Below the pieces are notes generated by a model. That model was not told where the DNA came from and searched no databases. It worked only from the letters and a program-made list of their open reading frames with translations. From positions 1-64,000 of the forward strand of contig CACXCG010000017.1 in assembly GCA_902766125.1 (NCBI GenBank): a DNA stretch of 64,000 nt. Direction: 5' to 3'. Each line of letters begins with the position of its first letter. Position 1 is the stretch's first letter. A program made the position numbers and the translations under genes. This document shows positions 44,952 through 53,209 of this stretch, piece after piece. The stretch comes from an uncultured Spirochaetaceae bacterium (lineage in GTDB: Bacteria > Spirochaetota > Spirochaetia > Treponematales > Treponemataceae).

Positions 44952-44980
44952 TTGACAAATGTAAAACACTCATTTACCAT
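44952..44980 (+). promoter_or_regulatory. Promoter of the acidic protein gene
   Basis: Consensus TTGACA (44952-44957), exactly 17 bases, TACCAT (44975-44980). AAGGAG precedes the ATG at 44998. Confidence 0.75.
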
Positions 44981-44997
44981 AGCAACAAGGAGCTACC

Positions 44998-45300
44998 ATG
45001 GAAGACGATTTCTACCTTGCATCATTTTCGGCATTTGGCGATGAAGACGACTTTGAAGATGACGATTTTGACGAGGAAGATGACTACGAAGACGATTACG
45101 ATGAAGACGACTTTGAGGATGAAGACTACGAAGACGACTTCAACGATGATGACGAAATCGAAGACGACTACGATGACCCCTATGACGACCAGGAAGCTGA
45201 AGACGGTTATGACAACCGCCGCCGTCACTTTGACGACGAGCTGTATGGCGACGACGAAGAAGATATAGAAGAGGACAGCGATCCTGCTGACTTAGACTAA
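44998..45300 (+). CDS. Extremely acidic Asp/Glu-rich protein, 100 residues
   Basis: 59 of 100 residues are Asp or Glu, with Tyr and Phe at regular intervals between blocks such as EDDYDEDDFEDED. I recognise no family and no signal peptide, and the sequence is probably disordered. It is credible as a gene: consensus promoter, AAGGAG ribosome binding site 6-7 bases before the ATG, and a stop that overlaps the rsfS stop on the opposite strand by 9 bases. The ORF is the only plus-strand gene between 35.9 and 50.6 kb. It could bind cations, a basic protein or RNA-binding proteins, or mimic nucleic acid; none of these can be chosen from sequence. Confidence 0.75.
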   Translation: MEDDFYLASFSAFGDEDDFEDDDFDEEDDYEDDYDEDDFEDEDYEDDFNDDDEIEDDYDDPYDDQEAEDGYDNRRRHFDDELYGDDEEDIEEDSDPADLD

Positions 45301-45639
45301 TCGTTTTGCAGCATGCCAGAGTTTTTCCAGATCGTAGAAATCCCTGGCATCCTGTGTCATAAGATGAACAACAACAGTTCCAATATCAATTAAATTCCAC
45401 TCATCACCCTGTGCGGTTTTGTGCGAAACCTGATGAATTTCCATATCATGAGATGCAACATATTCTTTAACCTGACGGTATAATCCCTGCCAGTGAGCAC
45501 TGCTGGTAACCGTTACAATGACAAAATAGTCTGTCCAGCTGTTCAATTCTGAAACATCAAGTACCGTTACATCCTGACCTTTACCGTCTTTCATAAGCTG
45601 AGCAATTTCAAGTGCTTTTTCCTGTTCTGTCTGTGCCAT
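45292..45639 (-). CDS. rsfS: Ribosomal silencing factor RsfS
   Basis: Binds ribosomal protein uL14 and blocks subunit joining when nutrients are scarce. The 115-residue product matches the family: LDVSELNSWTDYFVIVTVTSS, TAQGDEWNLIDIGTVVVHLMTQDARDFYDLEKLW. The start at 45639 (MAQTEQEK) has GGAGGAGG upstream; an in-frame codon 48 bases earlier would lie inside lytR. It converges on the acidic protein gene with a 9-base overlap. Confidence 0.95.
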   Translation of the reverse strand: MAQTEQEKALEIAQLMKDGKGQDVTVLDVSELNSWTDYFVIVTVTSSAHWQGLYRQVKEYVASHDMEIHQVSHKTAQGDEWNLIDIGTVVVHLMTQDARDFYDLEKLWHAAKRLV

Positions 45640-45640
45640 A

Positions 45641-46942
45641 CTATTCCTCCTCCCTGACATATCCGCCGCGGACATATGTTCCGTCAAAATCTTTTCCCAG
45701 TATCAGGGTAAAATCAACATCCGTTCCTTCTGAAGAATACAATACATCCGAAAGAACTTCTTCGTTTTCTATGTTTTTACATCTGATAAAATCAGCAAGC
45801 GACTGACCTACCTGTTCATCACCAATATGATTTATCAGAAGGGTATGTTCAACATCACCTTCTATTTCTTCACCTTCAGCAATATCCCCGTACTTAATCA
45901 GATATCTTTTGAATGCCTGACTTTCATCTGCGTTAGAAACAGAAAGAATATCGTAACCGGCACCGCGCAAAAGTTCCGCAGTGTTACCGGCAAGACCCGC
46001 ACGAGAGGTTCCGTTGAATACATCAATTACATAAACACGATTCTGTACTAAGCCGTTGAGCAGAGAGTTTTCAGAAAGTTTTACTGCATTCTGAATGTGC
46101 TCGCCTTCCAGATGCGGGAACAAAAGCACCTTTCCGTCAACAGTACGAAGCGTTCCAACAATAGACTGCGGAGAAAGAGTTGAACAGTCTACTTCACTCA
46201 TCAGCGAAATAAGTGTATGAAAATCAGATTCCTGCAGATTTGTTTTCATGTGAGAACTGAAAGCTGAAAAGTTTTTCTTATCGATAATGGTCGTGCGGTT
46301 TTCGTTAAGTGCAGAAAGAAAGGAAACGGCAACTTCCTGACGCCGCTTGTCACGATCAGATTCTGTTTCTTCCGGTAACAGATAAGACATATAGGTCTGA
46401 ACCTTGTCTCCGTCAAGATTTACGGCGCCACTGGGTAAGAGCCAGCGCTCTCCTGCTTCACCGTGTGCATCAACAGGAGACGGTATAAACACTTTCATTC
46501 CACCAAGCAGATCGGTAAGCAGACCAAAGTCATCAATATTTACTTCGATTGTATACTGAAGTTTTTCTTTGGGCATAATCAGCTTTTGAATTTCTGAACG
46601 ATATGCTTCAATTCCTTTTTCGCGATACACCGTATCTATACGGTCAACACGGCCTTCTATTTCTTCGGTTGCAAGAGAAGTATAGATGGCACCTATATTT
46701 CCTGCAATTTCAAACAGCGCACCTTTTTTTGTTTCCGGTGCAAACAAAAACACATCTGTTGCAAGTGCAGTGTCACCATCGTGCAGAACCACAAGAACTT
46801 TAACAACTGCACTTTCATCCAGACTTGCGGTAACATCATCTGTTTTAAGCGAAACCGCAAGAACTACAATTACTGAAATAAGGATAAGCAGAATACCCAA
46901 AAGGAAAAACGCATTTTTTTGCTGAGAACTTAATTTTTTCAA
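45641..46942 (-). CDS. LytR-CpsA-Psr family protein with LytR_C domain
   Basis: LCP proteins attach glycopolymers to peptidoglycan or other acceptors outside the inner membrane. The 433-residue product has one N-terminal membrane helix (about 10-30), an LCP-like middle (TDVFLFAPETKKGALFEI, NIDDFGLLTDLLGGMKVF, RDKRRQEVAVSFL), and a LytR_C-type domain at about 310-425 (VYVIDVFNGTSRAGLAGNTAELLRGAGYDI). The LCP Arg/Asp signature is less clear than in Firmicutes, so activity is uncertain. It sits between yqeK (start overlaps its stop by 4 bases) and rsfS (one base away), the position I recall for lytR in Borrelia. Confidence 0.8.
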   Translation of the reverse strand: MKKLSSQQKNAFFLLGILLILISVIVVLAVSLKTDDVTASLDESAVVKVLVVLHDGDTALATDVFLFAPETKKGALFEIAGNIGAIYTSLATEEIEGRVDRIDTVYREKGIEAYRSEIQKLIMPKEKLQYTIEVNIDDFGLLTDLLGGMKVFIPSPVDAHGEAGERWLLPSGAVNLDGDKVQTYMSYLLPEETESDRDKRRQEVAVSFLSALNENRTTIIDKKNFSAFSSHMKTNLQESDFHTLISLMSEVDCSTLSPQSIVGTLRTVDGKVLLFPHLEGEHIQNAVKLSENSLLNGLVQNRVYVIDVFNGTSRAGLAGNTAELLRGAGYDILSVSNADESQAFKRYLIKYGDIAEGEEIEGDVEHTLLINHIGDEQVGQSLADFIRCKNIENEEVLSDVLYSSEGTDVDFTLILGKDFDGTYVRGGYVREEE

Positions 46943-47547
46943 TTTGTTCCTCCGTTTGAAGCTGCCTGTATATCACGTATAAGGCTTTCCCTGAACTGAA
47001 GCGTCTGTTCTACAACGGTCTTACCTTTTGATTTTTGATACGCAATATTTTCATCAAGCACAGTAAGGCACATCTGATCAAGCGGCATAGTGTAAAACGG
47101 CTCCCGGTATTTTTGATTTGACTGCGGACGACCGGGTTCTATTTTATCTGCAACAAAAATAATTTTTGCAAGCGGCCTCATTTTATCGCTTCCTAACGTA
47201 TGACGGGCAACTGCCTGAAGAATGTCTGTATCTTCAACGCCAAAATCACGGAACAGTTTAACGGCAGCAGCACGTCCATGCAGTAACAGCGGTTTTTGTT
47301 TTTCTACTTCGGTGATGGGACGGCGGTCATGCGATGCAAGAGAAAGCAGCGTTTCTTCGTCAAGGTCACGGCACATGTCATGAGCAAGCCCCGCAAAGTA
47401 TCCTTTCCACGGATGAATGTCAAACAGCTCACACAAAACCATTGCAGTCTGAGCAACGCGCTCGCAGTGCTCGTAACGGCTTGGCTTCACAGAGGCAAGC
47501 GTAAACTTACGCACCTGTTCTAAAAGTTCAACGCTGTTTATATCCAT
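46939..47547 (-). CDS. yqeK: YqeK-type HD-domain hydrolase (Ap4A hydrolase-like)
   Basis: YqeK enzymes of the HD superfamily cleave diadenosine tetraphosphate symmetrically in Firmicutes. The 202-residue product has RYEHCERVAQTAMVLCELF, FAGLAHDMCRDLD (HD motif) and HGRAAAVKLF, HTLGSDKM. The start overlaps nadD by 20 bases, and the end overlaps lytR by 4. A nadD-yqeK pair is widespread in Firmicutes as well. Confidence 0.9.
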   Translation of the reverse strand: MDINSVELLEQVRKFTLASVKPSRYEHCERVAQTAMVLCELFDIHPWKGYFAGLAHDMCRDLDEETLLSLASHDRRPITEVEKQKPLLLHGRAAAVKLFRDFGVEDTDILQAVARHTLGSDKMRPLAKIIFVADKIEPGRPQSNQKYREPFYTMPLDQMCLTVLDENIAYQKSKGKTVVEQTLQFRESLIRDIQAASNGGTN

Positions 47548-48199
47548 ACAGATTCCTCCGTAAGATGCAGTCGTATACAGCAGGCGGTACTAAGAACTTA
47601 AACGCTTTACCTTCTGCAATGCGATAGCGGATATCGGTACTGCTTATAGAAAGCATAGGGTTGTCCAGTTGAGAAGCATTCTGTAACAGGGGATCATCTT
47701 CCGGTGCAAACTGTTCAGGAGCTACTGTGTTTGCATAATCCCCTACCGCTTTGTTTGCGTGACGGCTCATGCGGCTGGTGTCTTTGTCTGACGGCCTTCG
47801 GGCAATGATTATCTGGCACAATTCTGAAAGTTCTTTTGCATGATTCCACAGATGAAATCCGGGAAGCAGGTCATCTCCCATAACAAGACCGATTTTATCA
47901 GTTAATTTTCCTTCGTACTTTTTCTGAAGATATAAAATGGTATCGTAGGTATAGGAAACGCCCTGACGCTTTATTTCACAGTCTTCTGCAACAAACCGCT
48001 TATCGTGGCGGCAGGCTGCCTGTACCATCTGAAGACGACGTTCTGCACTGGGTGCATCGTTCATCTGTTTGTGGGGAGGTGTGTGTGTCGGAATAAACAG
48101 GACTTTATCGTATCCCAGCTGCGTACACACTTCATCTGCAAGTGCAAGGTGTCCTAAATGAATGGGATTAAAACTTCCGCCCAGCACTGCAATTTTCAT
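47528..48199 (-). CDS. nadD: Nicotinate-nucleotide adenylyltransferase NadD
   Basis: Adenylylates nicotinate mononucleotide, feeding NadE. The 223-residue protein opens IAVLGGSFNPIHLGHLALAD with the GxFxPxHxGH nucleotidyltransferase motif. FIPTHTPPHKQ is the substrate loop, and the conserved ISSTDIRYRI is near the C-terminus. The start overlaps the obg stop by 4 bases and yqeK begins inside its end. Confidence 0.95.
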   Translation of the reverse strand: MKIAVLGGSFNPIHLGHLALADEVCTQLGYDKVLFIPTHTPPHKQMNDAPSAERRLQMVQAACRHDKRFVAEDCEIKRQGVSYTYDTILYLQKKYEGKLTDKIGLVMGDDLLPGFHLWNHAKELSELCQIIIARRPSDKDTSRMSRHANKAVGDYANTVAPEQFAPEDDPLLQNASQLDNPMLSISSTDIRYRIAEGKAFKFLVPPAVYDCILRRNLYGYKQR

Positions 48200-49350
48200 G
48201 CGTTTCCCCCTTCCTGTCCGGGAAACTGTTCTTCCATACTTTCATCAACTGAACGGGTTGCAAGGAATGATTTTTTTTCTGATTCTGATTTATCTTCACC
48301 ATCCTGAACTTTCTGATGATGCCCAGAAGGAACATGAGTTGCATTTAATTCTTCTACCAGGCGGACAATTGCAAGCCGTGCCTGATCCATATTCTTTTTG
48401 GTAAGCACCGACACCGGAATAACCGGAACACCGGGACTAATGCGTTCTACCTGCTGTACAATGCGCTGAGCACGTTCTGCAGCCCCTTCTACGTCAAGTT
48501 TATTACACAACACAATGCGGCGTTTTTTCTCTAAGTCCGCACCAAATTTTTCAAGTTCTGCGCAAAGCGTTTCGTATGCGTTTTCGGCAGCAGGATCACT
48601 TGCGTCAATCATAAACAAAAGGGCAACCGTGCGCGAAATATGCTTAAGGAATCTGATGCCAAGCCCCGCACCTTCAGAAGCACCTTCTATAATTCCGGGA
48701 ATATCAGCAATGATAATGTCTGCATCCGAATCGACATGAAGTACACCTAAGTTTGGAACTTTTGTCGTAAACGGATAGGGAGCGATTTTAGGACGAGCAT
48801 TCGTAAAGAAATCAAGAAGGCTTGATTTACCTGCGTTAGGAAATCCGACAAGTCCGACATCGGCCATGATAGAAAGCTCTACTTTCAGTTCACGGGTTTC
48901 ACCGGGCTTACCTTTATGTGCATAGCGAGGAGCCTGATTGGTACTGGACTTAAAGTGAACGTTTCCCCAGCCGCCTTTTCCGCCTTTAAGGAAAACAAAC
49001 TGCTCTCCTTCGTCTTCGGTTGCAAAGTCACGGATTACTTCGCCGGTTTCGTTGTCACGCAGCGTAGTTCCCGGGGGTAACGGAATGATTACGTCTTCTC
49101 CGTCCTTACCAAAGCGGTTCCAGCCCTGACCGTCACCGCCGTTTTTTGCCTTTAAGATGGGATGAAAGCGAAGATGAGCCAGTGTTCGCAGATTGCGTTT
49201 AACACAAAAGATAACGTCTCCACCGCGGCCACCGTCGCCACCGTTTGGTCCGCCGTTGGGAATGTATTTTTCCCTGCGGAATGCGATGCATCCGTTGCCA
49301 CCCTTACCTGAGGAAACTGTAATAACTGCTTCATCTGCAAACTGAATCAT
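48196..49350 (-). CDS. obg: GTPase Obg/CgtA
   Basis: Essential GTPase of 50S assembly and stress response. The 384-residue protein has the Gly-rich Obg fold (FADEAVITVSSGKGGNGCIAFRREKYIPNGGP, first 160 residues) and the GTPase with VGFPNAGKSSLLD, ADIPGIIEGASEGAGLG and NKLDVEG. The C-terminal tail after the GTPase is charged and divergent (SEKKSFLATRSVDESMEEQFPGQEG). A terminator-like hairpin sits between rpmA and this gene, so obg may have partly separate expression. Confidence 0.95.
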   Translation of the reverse strand: MIQFADEAVITVSSGKGGNGCIAFRREKYIPNGGPNGGDGGRGGDVIFCVKRNLRTLAHLRFHPILKAKNGGDGQGWNRFGKDGEDVIIPLPPGTTLRDNETGEVIRDFATEDEGEQFVFLKGGKGGWGNVHFKSSTNQAPRYAHKGKPGETRELKVELSIMADVGLVGFPNAGKSSLLDFFTNARPKIAPYPFTTKVPNLGVLHVDSDADIIIADIPGIIEGASEGAGLGIRFLKHISRTVALLFMIDASDPAAENAYETLCAELEKFGADLEKKRRIVLCNKLDVEGAAERAQRIVQQVERISPGVPVIPVSVLTKKNMDQARLAIVRLVEELNATHVPSGHHQKVQDGEDKSESEKKSFLATRSVDESMEEQFPGQEGGNA

Positions 49351-49376
49351 AGCTTTGAATCCTGAATGTAAATCCT

Positions 49377-49409
49377 AAAAAAATACCCAGCATGACTGTA
49401 TGCTGGGTA
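49377..49409 (-). terminator. Terminator between rpmA and obg
   Basis: TACCCAGCAT and ATGCTGGGTA pair perfectly around six bases and are followed on the minus strand by seven T. Confidence 0.8.
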
Positions 49410-49432
49410 CGTCAGAAAAAACTGGAAATCGC

Positions 49433-49696
49433 TTAGTTAGCTGATGCAACAGGCTCAACAGAAACTACTTTGCGGTTGCGGCTTTCACCGTAAACCACTT
49501 TTCCGTCAGCTACTGCAAACAGCGTATCGTCTCCGCCGCGGCGTACATTGTCGCCCGGGTGAATTTTTGTTCCACGCTGACGTACGATGATTGAACCTGC
49601 GGTAATGTTTTCTCCGCCGAACTTCTTAACTCCAAGACGTTTTGCGTTAGAGTTACGTCCGTTTTTTGCACCACTGCCACCTTTACTTCGTCCCAT
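49433..49696 (-). CDS. rpmA: Ribosomal protein bL27
   Basis: Large-subunit protein near the peptidyl-transferase centre. The 87-residue product starts [16 protein letters not shown] and contains [20 protein letters not shown] and DDTLFA. The ATG at 49696 has CGGAGGAA 5-6 bases before it. The frame is open 25 codons further upstream, but that stretch lacks the LQFF-type cleavage site known from Firmicutes L27 and has no ribosome binding site. It lies 31 bases after prp. Confidence 0.95.
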   Translation of the reverse strand: MGRSKGGSGAKNGRNSNAKRLGVKKFGGENITAGSIIVRQRGTKIHPGDNVRRGGDDTLFAVADGKVVYGESRNRKVVSVEPVASAN

Positions 49697-49727
49697 AGTA
49701 TTCCTCCGCTGGAAAGACCAGTCTGAA

Positions 49728-50096
49728 TTAGTTAGTTTGTTCCGTAAGTGTCTGCTCCACAAAGCATTCAACGCTTACTTCATCCGGATATTCTTCTGCC
49801 AGAGCGCTCAGCCCTAACTTAAGGTAATCCGCAGTACAGATCAAACGCTCAGCTACAACTGCGCTTTTTTCTGTACCGTCACTCCGTACACGGAAGTTCA
49901 AAACTCCACGCTCAGGAGCATCTGATACGACAGTAATGCCTTTGCTGTGTTCCAGCACATCCAGCGTAGTCCTCAGCAGCATGGAAACTGCCGCACACAC
50001 TACGTTAGTTCCGCGCACTGCACTACCCGCATGACCTTCTGCCTCAAGGGCACAAAACTGACCATTCGGCGTGCACCACAGCTTAGCAACCGTCAT
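49728..50096 (-). CDS. prp: Prp-like (DUF464/YsxB) cysteine protease
   Basis: In Staphylococcus aureus Prp cleaves the N-terminal extension of L27. The 122-residue product has the catalytic layout EGHAG (His) and [11 protein letters not shown] (Cys), spaced as in the family, where the site usually reads GxDIVCA; here GTNVVCA. It lies between rplU (6 bases upstream) and rpmA, the classical position. Since L27 here seems to lack an extension, its target is unclear. Confidence 0.88.
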   Translation of the reverse strand: MTVAKLWCTPNGQFCALEAEGHAGSAVRGTNVVCAAVSMLLRTTLDVLEHSKGITVVSDAPERGVLNFRVRSDGTEKSAVVAERLICTADYLKLGLSALAEEYPDEVSVECFVEQTLTEQTN

Positions 50097-50102
50097 GTAC
50101 CG

Positions 50103-50417
50103 TTATGCAATAACTTCCTTAACGGTCACGTTAGTATACTGCTCACGATGGCCCAGGAAGCGGTGATAGTCTTTCTTGCTCTTGTACTTGAAAACAAGCA
50201 CTTTTTCATCCTTAACTGTGTCGCCAACTTCAACGGTAACTTTTGCACCCTGAACATACGGAGTTCCTACCTTTACGTTGTTACCGTCGCTTACCAGAAG
50301 AACGGTATCAATAGTAACGGTGTCACCTTTTTTGGCATCACTGATCTTGCTCACGCGGAGCACGGCATCTTTTTCTGCCTTGTACTGATTGCCCTTATAC
50401 TCAACAACTGCGTACAT
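50103..50417 (-). CDS. rplU: Ribosomal protein bL21
   Basis: Large-subunit protein. The 104-residue product has MYAVVEYKGNQYKAEKDAVLRV and KKDYHRFLGHREQYTNV. The ATG at 50417 has AGAGG 8 bases before it; the longer frame runs upstream of the promoter. First gene of the rplU-prp-rpmA group. Confidence 0.95.
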   Translation of the reverse strand: MYAVVEYKGNQYKAEKDAVLRVSKISDAKKGDTVTIDTVLLVSDGNNVKVGTPYVQGAKVTVEVGDTVKDEKVLVFKYKSKKDYHRFLGHREQYTNVTVKEVIA

Positions 50418-50489
50418 CTTAAAAACCTCTAATAACATATTTCCTGCAAGGAGTAGCGGGTCCCTGCAAGCAAAAACATAATGTAGGAT

Positions 50490-50519
50490 ATAATAGCGGA
50501 TTTTGCAGCTGTTAGTCAA
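50490..50519 (-). promoter_or_regulatory. rplU promoter
   Basis: TTGACT (50514-50519), 18-base spacer, TATTAT (50490-50495). The predicted leader of about 65 bases contains the 7-mer TTGCAGG twice and may regulate; I see no known L21 leader fold. Confidence 0.65.
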
Positions 50520-50594
50520 TAAGTAGAAATGAATTCTTATTAAAATAAAACTTTGTTATTCGCTCACAAACAGTAACACAAACCGACCGAAAAT

Positions 50595-50603
50595 TGTTAT
50601 ATT
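50595..50603 (+). promoter_or_regulatory. Extended -10 promoter of degP
   Basis: TGTTATATT; the leader then carries CGGAGG before the ATG at 50636. Confidence 0.5.
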
Positions 50604-50635
50604 AGCAGTAACAAAACAGACGGAGGTTATTTCCT

Positions 50636-52126
50636 ATGAAAAAATGGACCAAACGCATACTGGGAATTACCGCGGCAACAGCCGTAGCATTCGGTGTACT
50701 GGCACTTTCCTGTAAAGTCAACAAAGGATCAGCAAATGTAGCATTCGCTCAGGAATCCAGATCTGCTTCAGAAGCAGCAGTAAAAATACCCGCAGATGCA
50801 CTTGCAGTCACACAGGCACTGCAAACGACATTCCGCTCAATCAGTTCAGAAGTGCTGCCGGCAGTCGTCGAAGTTGATGTAACCACGACACAGACTGTAC
50901 AGACATATAACCCTTTTGAATACTTCTTTAACTTTGGAAACGGAGATTCAGGAAGCGGCACCCGTGAATACGAATCTCAGGGCTTAGGCTCTGGCTTTAT
51001 TGTCAGAAAGACAGGAAAAACCGTATACGTGCTTACCAACGAACATGTAGCCGGAGATGCAAAGAAAATCACCATCAGACTTAATGATGAACGCGAATTT
51101 GAAGGAAAACTCGTAGGAAAGGACGAACGCATGGATATCGCGCTGGTTTCCTTCCAGTGTGATGATCCTTCTACCATAACCGTTGCAACCCTGGGCGACA
51201 GTGACCTGGTACAGCAGGGTGACATCTGTCTTGCCATGGGAAGCCCCTTAGGATACTTTGCCTCTGTTACGCAGGGAATTGTCAGTGCAACCGGACGAAG
51301 CGGTGCTCAGATTGGTTCCATAAGCGACTTTATTCAGACCGATGCAGACATCAACCAGGGTAACTCTGGCGGTCCGTTAATCAATATTTATGGAGAAGTC
51401 ATTGGAATTAACTCATGGATTGCATCCCAGTCTGGCGGAAGTCAGGGCTTAGGCTTTTCTATCCCCATCAACAACATTAAAACCGCAATCGACCAGTTTA
51501 TAAGCGACGGAAAAATCACCTACGGCTGGCTTGGCGCAAGTCTTGCTGATATCACCACGGAATTCAAAAAGGAACTTGGTGTCGAAGATACTGCAGGTTC
51601 ATTTATTTCTCAGGTATTTATTGGAAGTCCCGCAATGAAAGGCGGCCTTCAGGCAGGAGACTATGTCATTGCCCTTAACGGAAAGGCCGTAAAAGACACA
51701 GCCCAGCTGGTACGCGATGTAGGTAACCTGCGTGCAGGACAGACTGCAACCTTTACCGTTCGCCGTGCAGGGCAGAAGGTTGACATTACCGTAAAGATTG
51801 ACAGCCGTGACGAAGAAGTTTCTGCAGACAATTCAAAACTGTGGCCGGGCTTTACCGTCTCTCCGCTGACTGACTCTCTCAGAAACAGACTGTCTGTAGA
51901 AAAGGGTGTAGACGGAGTTGTTATTACCAGCGTTCAGGAAAAATCCCCTGCAGCAGCACTGCGCTTACAGTCAGGAGACGTAATTACTGCGGTAAACGGA
52001 ACAAAAGTTACCAGCGTTCAGGAATTCTACGCAGCACTGGATACCCAGAAGAATTCACAGATTTACTTTGACGTCTATTCTGACGGTCATACCGTTTCAA
52101 CAGCACGTTACCGCTTACCTAACTAA
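50636..52126 (+). CDS. DegP/HtrA family periplasmic serine protease
   Basis: A 496-residue envelope quality-control protease. The N-terminus is hydrophobic and contains LALSC at residues 22-26, an acceptable spirochaetal lipobox, so it may be a lipoprotein. The triad is His in TNEHVAGD, Asp in RMDIALVSF and Ser in GNSGGPLIN. Two PDZ domains follow (GGLQAGDYVIALNGKAV and ALRLQSGDVITAVNGTKV). CGGAGG precedes the ATG. It ends in a terminator and is followed by the secreted protein gene in the same direction. Confidence 0.93.
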   Translation: MKKWTKRILGITAATAVAFGVLALSCKVNKGSANVAFAQESRSASEAAVKIPADALAVTQALQTTFRSISSEVLPAVVEVDVTTTQTVQTYNPFEYFFNFGNGDSGSGTREYESQGLGSGFIVRKTGKTVYVLTNEHVAGDAKKITIRLNDEREFEGKLVGKDERMDIALVSFQCDDPSTITVATLGDSDLVQQGDICLAMGSPLGYFASVTQGIVSATGRSGAQIGSISDFIQTDADINQGNSGGPLINIYGEVIGINSWIASQSGGSQGLGFSIPINNIKTAIDQFISDGKITYGWLGASLADITTEFKKELGVEDTAGSFISQVFIGSPAMKGGLQAGDYVIALNGKAVKDTAQLVRDVGNLRAGQTATFTVRRAGQKVDITVKIDSRDEEVSADNSKLWPGFTVSPLTDSLRNRLSVEKGVDGVVITSVQEKSPAAALRLQSGDVITAVNGTKVTSVQEFYAALDTQKNSQIYFDVYSDGHTVSTARYRLPN

Positions 52127-52141
52127 GCAGTAAATGCCAGA

Positions 52142-52188
52142 ACAGACTGTGTGTCAGTATTCTTGATTGACAGGCAGTCTGTTTTTTT
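52142..52188 (+). terminator. Terminator after degP, overlapping the next promoter
   Basis: ACAGACTG.. pairs with ..CAGTCTGT over about 15 positions with two imperfect pairs and is followed by seven T. The last T run and part of the right arm also contain the next gene's promoter. Confidence 0.75.
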
Positions 52189-52193
52189 ATAAT
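52167..52193 (+). promoter_or_regulatory. Promoter of the KPVIYLYP protein gene
   Basis: Consensus TTGACA (52167-52172) and TATAAT (52188-52193) with a short 15-base spacer. Only 8 bases lie between it and the ATG at 52202. Confidence 0.6.
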
Positions 52194-52201
52194 CTGAACT
52201 C

Positions 52202-53209
52202 ATGAAGAGACTGATTACATTTATTGCCTGTATGGCAGCACTGACGGCAGCCTTTGGTGCAGGAAACTCTTTCATCACCATTGACTACCCTGAAAACGGA
52301 GAAGACAACTACGTCTATAACACAGACACGCTCGACGATATCCGCTATACCTTTGAGGGACGCGTTTCAAAAGACTGTGTTTCCATTCGTGTTATCTGGA
52401 CAAACGGAAATGCAGAAAATATTGATGAATATCTGGAAAACGGTTCTAAAAAAATTCCCGGAGTTCCCATCGATGATTTTACGCTGACTCAGTACAAAGC
52501 CGGACAGGAAACGTTTGTATACAATGTAGGCGGCAAACTGGACAACCTTGCCTTCGGTTCAAACTACTACCGCTTTATTGCAAAGTTTAAGGATGGACGC
52601 TACAAGCGCATAAACTATGTAATGTACATGTATCAGGGCGGAGCAGCAGAACGCGCAAAACCGGTTATCTACCTGTATCCTGAAAAAAAGCAGACTGTAA
52701 AAGTAAGCGTTGCTCCCCAGGGTGGCGTTACAGAATCCATTCCTGAAATGGGAAAAGGCTGGAAGGTAACCGCAAGTCCCGACGGCACTATTGTTGACCA
52801 GAAGACAAAAGAAACCTACCCCTACCTGTACTGGGAAAGCAAGGACACAGATACTGAAATTGATACCAGCGAAGGCTTTGTAGTTAAGGCTTCAGAACTT
52901 ACTCAATTCTTTACCGAAAAGCTCACTGTTCTGGGACTGAATCAGAAAGAAATTGATGACTTCCTTGAATACTGGATTCCCGAGCTGACAAAGAAAAACA
53001 AGCCGTATGTATTCATTACATTCTATGATCAGAGCCGCATTGATGCAGAAGCACCGCTTACCGTTTCTCCCAAACCCGATTCAGTAATCCGTGTGTACTT
53101 TGATCACAAACTGCTGGATTCACCCATACAGACCAAAGAACAGGTGTTAAAACCCGCATCTCGTTCCGGATTTGCAGTTGTTGAATGGGGCGGTCGCCGT
53201 TACAAATGA
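52202..53209 (+). CDS. Secreted protein with KPVIYLYP domain
   Basis: A 335-residue exported protein (signal peptide ending AFGAG) that I cannot assign to a named family. Residues about 25-145 look beta-rich, with an Ig-like feel (NVGGKLDNLAFGSNYYRFIAKF). From about 154 it has KPVIYLYPEKKQTVKVSV, then GKGWKVTASPDGTI, YPYLYWES, and a C-terminal FLEYWIPEL and YVFITF. I have seen this KPVIYLYP arrangement in other bacterial secreted proteins, without a known function. The stop overlaps the Memo-like ATG by 4 bases (ATGA), so the two are probably coupled. Confidence 0.55.
   Translation: MKRLITFIACMAALTAAFGAGNSFITIDYPENGEDNYVYNTDTLDDIRYTFEGRVSKDCVSIRVIWTNGNAENIDEYLENGSKKIPGVPIDDFTLTQYKAGQETFVYNVGGKLDNLAFGSNYYRFIAKFKDGRYKRINYVMYMYQGGAAERAKPVIYLYPEKKQTVKVSVAPQGGVTESIPEMGKGWKVTASPDGTIVDQKTKETYPYLYWESKDTDTEIDTSEGFVVKASELTQFFTEKLTVLGLNQKEIDDFLEYWIPELTKKNKPYVFITFYDQSRIDAEAPLTVSPKPDSVIRVYFDHKLLDSPIQTKEQVLKPASRSGFAVVEWGGRRYK

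Noticed and set aside
45022-45268. ORFs in other frames of the acidic gene (Thr/Met-rich and Val/Ile-rich)
   Set aside because: They are codon-bias shadows of GAC/GAT/GAA repeats; only the frame at 44998 has promoter and ribosome binding site.
49697-49771. Longer L27 with a cleavable N-terminal extension
   Set aside because: The upstream codons lack an LQFF-type site and a ribosome binding site; CGGAGGAA points to the ATG at 49696.
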